Positions 43,168-44,857 of a DNA stretch of 44,857 nt are shown here, piece after piece. This stretch comes from Bacteroidales bacterium. GTDB lineage: Bacteria > Bacteroidota > Bacteroidia > Bacteroidales > UBA10428. A program made the translations under genes and the position numbers. The DNA is taken from NCBI GenBank assembly GCA_016938235.1, contig JAFGVA010000092.1, forward strand, positions 1-44,857. The letters are read 5' to 3'. Every line of letters begins with the position of its first letter. Within the stretch, counting starts at the first letter, position 1. The notes beneath the pieces were generated by a model. It saw only the letters and a list, made by a program, of their open reading frames with translations, was not told the DNA's origin and ran no database searches.

Positions 43168-43200
43168 CGCGTTGAAGACGCGCGCCAGCTAAATAAGCTG
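43168..43200. repeat. paired GC-rich hairpins, REP-like
   Basis: CGCGT-TGAAG-ACGCG (43168-43182) and CAGCT-AAATA-AGCTG (43186-43200) are two perfect 5-bp hairpins side by side. The first is much richer in G+C than the surrounding DNA. This resembles REP (repetitive extragenic palindrome) units, but no second copy occurs in the window. No gene was found in 42993-43400. Confidence 0.35.
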
Positions 43201-43210
43201 ATACAAAAGC

Positions 43211-43242
43211 AAAAAGGCCGTCCGAAAATCCGGAGCAGCCTT
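43211..43242 (-). terminator. terminator for the coiled-coil lipoprotein gene
   Basis: On the minus strand AAGGC-TGC-TCCG pairs with CGGA-CG-GCCTT around a GATTTT loop (nine base pairs with a small internal loop), followed by TTTTT. It lies about 160 nt beyond the stop codon at 43401, giving a long 3' untranslated region. Confidence 0.7.
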
Positions 43243-43400
43243 CCCTCTATCAAACCAAGTAAACAGTTTCTTTATAGGTTTAGTTTAGTAGAATTGTGGT
43301 TTAGTTTAATCAGTCAATTAGCTTTGTTGGTTTGTGGTTTAATGGTTTGGGTTGGATTTAGATTACGGGTTTTTGATTATTTGGTGTTAGTAATTCATTT

Positions 43401-44297
43401 TTAGTTTATCTCAAGAACAACATACTTGGTGAACTTATAAAACTCTTTTGGGTCATTTATAGCTAAGTGATCTACCTGATCTTCGTCGGTAACAAACTCG
43501 TATGAATCTGCCGGATGCTCAGAAATAAGTTTCACTTTTTCGGAATGTACCGGAATAAGCTTTGTTTCTCTCATATCAACTGTTTCAAAAAGCTCCTGGC
43601 TTACTTTTGTGTTAATGCTTTTAGTGCTTCCAAGTCCCAGAATTCCGCCTTCTTTAGTTATTAAACCTTTTTCTTTAAGCTCTTTTGGTGTTCCAAGTGC
43701 ATAATATGCTTTGTTCAAATCAGCAATCTGATTGTCTTTATTTTCCAGTTCAAGTTCCTGTTGAATCCGGTCTTCCTCCATTTTCTGAATTTGATCATTC
43801 AGCACACTCACTTCGTAATGTTTGTTCTCTAACTCCTCTGTCAGTGCAAGAATTTCAGAGCTTCTAACTTCAAGATTCGAGTTTAAATCTTCAATTTTCT
43901 TCTCAAGACTGCTGATTTTTGCTCCCGAATCTCTCAACTTCTTATTAAGACTGGCCAGCCTGGTTCTGCTTTCTTCCAGAAGTAAAGCCAAATCCTGAAC
44001 ATCCTGAACAATTTTATCTTTCTTGTTTTCCTGAAGTTCAGGATTCTCCGTTTCAATTGAGATCGATTCTCTTTTTTCCCTGATAAACGCAAGGTCAGAT
44101 TCAATCTGGTTAAAAGCATCAATAAAATCATTTAAAAGCGAGTCTCTTTCTACCAGAGCTATGGTTAAAGAATCATTAGAGGTTTTAAGCTCAGTAATCA
44201 TTTCAGACTTTGTTTGAGTCTGACAAGAAATAAGTCCTGCTATAGCTATGCCAAGCAAGGCAAAATTTCTGGTTAAATTTTTTAGTTTTAGTTTCAT
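43401..44297 (-). CDS. coiled-coil lipoprotein of unknown function
   Basis: 298 residues. Signal peptide with lipobox GLISC (Cys25). From about 30 to 200 it is a nearly continuous coiled coil with Leu/Ile heptads and many Glu/Lys (SLEKKIEDLNSNLEVRSSEI). A C-terminal globular part (about 200-298) begins AYYALGTPKELKEKGLITKE. It resembles Bacteroidota lipoproteins sometimes annotated as Cbp1-type collagen-binding adhesins, but I cannot confirm that. It probably stands off the membrane as an elongated structural or adhesive protein. A perfect 11-bp inverted repeat precedes its start codon by 19 nt. The 3' region to 43265 is G/T-rich on the plus strand with weak 7-bp and 21-bp periodicity. Confidence 0.75.
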   Translation of the reverse strand: MKLKLKNLTRNFALLGIAIAGLISCQTQTKSEMITELKTSNDSLTIALVERDSLLNDFIDAFNQIESDLAFIREKRESISIETENPELQENKKDKIVQDVQDLALLLEESRTRLASLNKKLRDSGAKISSLEKKIEDLNSNLEVRSSEILALTEELENKHYEVSVLNDQIQKMEEDRIQQELELENKDNQIADLNKAYYALGTPKELKEKGLITKEGGILGLGSTKSINTKVSQELFETVDMRETKLIPVHSEKVKLISEHPADSYEFVTDEDQVDHLAINDPKEFYKFTKYVVLEIN

Positions 44298-44315
44298 AGT
44301 TTTTTTGGTTTAAAA

Positions 44316-44353
44316 GTAAGGGTTACTTTGCAGTGCCTCATCGTAACCCTTAC
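44316..44353. promoter_or_regulatory. 11-bp inverted repeat in the 5' leader of the lipoprotein gene
   Basis: GTAAGGGTTAC (44316-44326) and GTAACCCTTAC (44343-44353) are perfect inverted copies with a 16-nt loop. They end 19 nt before the minus-strand start codon. Either an operator or a leader hairpin; no T-run follows on the minus strand side. Confidence 0.6.
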
Positions 44354-44419
44354 AGGTGCCAACAATTAAGTTAAATAGTTTTGTCGTTTGTGGTTTTGTT
44401 TGACGTGTACGAATCTATT

Positions 44420-44593
44420 TTAGTTTGACTCCTTCAGTATTTTAATTACCGGCTTTAGCTGATAATCACCATTTCCTTTTTGAATTACAGACTTTTCTGC
44501 ATCAAAATGTTTTTTATCTGTCCAAACATGAATAACAATCTGCTTATCATAATTCTTCTTGTTTTTTTGATTATACCTTCTAAAATGAAAATC
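44420..44593 (-). pseudogene. C-terminal relic of a DUF4382-like lipoprotein gene
   Basis: A 57-codon open frame ends at TAA (44420-44422), with an in-frame stop at 44594-44596 and no ATG. It reads HFDAEKSVIQKGNGDYQLK and then PVIKILKESN, which matches the conserved end of DUF4382 proteins (FDA..S....GNG.Y.LKPVI). The preceding part (VIHVWTDKK) is where a hydrophobic strand is expected. Only the last quarter of a normal DUF4382 domain survives. The remainder of 44597-44857 contains no gene I can support. Confidence 0.6.
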
Positions 44594-44857
44594 TTAATCT
44601 GTATATTTTAATCGAAATGCGTGCCACAAAATTCAATACGCATATAAGTCTGGTTTATTGATAGATACAAAACATCCCAAACCCATAATTTTTTCATTTT
44701 GAAAACAATTTTCCCAAATTGAGAATTGACCGGGTTTGAAATGTCTCAATCAGAAAACTTTCATAAACAAACATTGTTGTCCGGTAAACCGGAATATTAA
44801 TAATTATTTGTTTTTAACATTCTAATAATCAATATTAGCATTCTGCAAGTTCAAAAG

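Noticed and set aside
44780..44793. TCCGGT-AA-ACCGGA palindrome as terminator or operator
   Set aside because: The arms are only 6 bp, there is no T-run on either strand, and no nearby gene in the window is a clear target.

Overview
The window is AT-rich chromosomal DNA from a member of the Bacteroidota, most likely a marine or sediment Bacteroidales/Marinilabiliales-type organism. This rests on promoters of the TTG / TAnnTTTG type rather than sigma70 boxes, a type IX secretion (T9SS) C-terminal sorting domain on a secreted esterase, Bacteroidota-typical families (DUF5063, DUF2795, DUF3857, an OstA-like protein, a two-component-regulator propeller) and many lipoprotein signal peptides. I saw no rRNA, tRNA, insertion sequence, prophage or CRISPR array.

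Layout. 1-3477: a SAM methyltransferase, a 53-residue small protein and an S9A oligopeptidase lipoprotein, all on the minus strand. 3644-8662: a plus-strand signalling block made of a solute-binding-like lipoprotein, a histidine kinase, a NarL-type response regulator, a chemoreceptor-type (MCP) protein and a receiver-only regulator. 8743-13306: flavodoxin, Tex, a glycosyltransferase and YaaA. 13350-15073: a Crp/Fnr regulator, an outer-membrane barrel protein and the C-terminal remnant of a second barrel. 15116-15470: a long tandem array of 13-bp then 7-bp words. 15474-17867: rRNA methyltransferase, RNase D-like exonuclease and DUF5063 protein. 17955-21274: a FucP-like sugar permease divergent from a T9SS-secreted SGNH esterase, with a small ORF between them. 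21642-29304: two adjacent DUF3857/transglutaminase-fold proteins, a patch of gene relics, then an 1095-residue propeller sensor fused to an MCP signalling domain. 29443-37427: RecQ, divergent from a four-gene envelope operon (three SurA-like proteins and an OstA/LptA-like protein). 37459-42992: DUF2795 protein, PduO-type cobalamin adenosyltransferase, O-methyltransferase, RecG and IMP dehydrogenase. 43401-44593: a coiled-coil lipoprotein and a relic of a DUF4382-like gene.

How the parts fit. Two loci use MCP signalling modules although no cheA, cheW, cheR, cheB or motility gene lies here. In one locus (3644-8662) the MCP and a receiver-only protein sit behind a palindrome-rich intergenic region downstream of a complete two-component system. 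In the other (26017-29304) an HTCS-like periplasmic propeller sensor carries an MCP tail where a histidine kinase is normally found. The SurA/OstA operon is a coherent outer-membrane biogenesis unit.

The most unusual non-coding signal is a family of strictly heptad-phased arrays lying just 3' of stop codons (near 84, 15331 and 41382). Two of them share a nearly identical 21-bp start. Several gene relics (14609, 25646, 25683, 44420) show past rearrangement.
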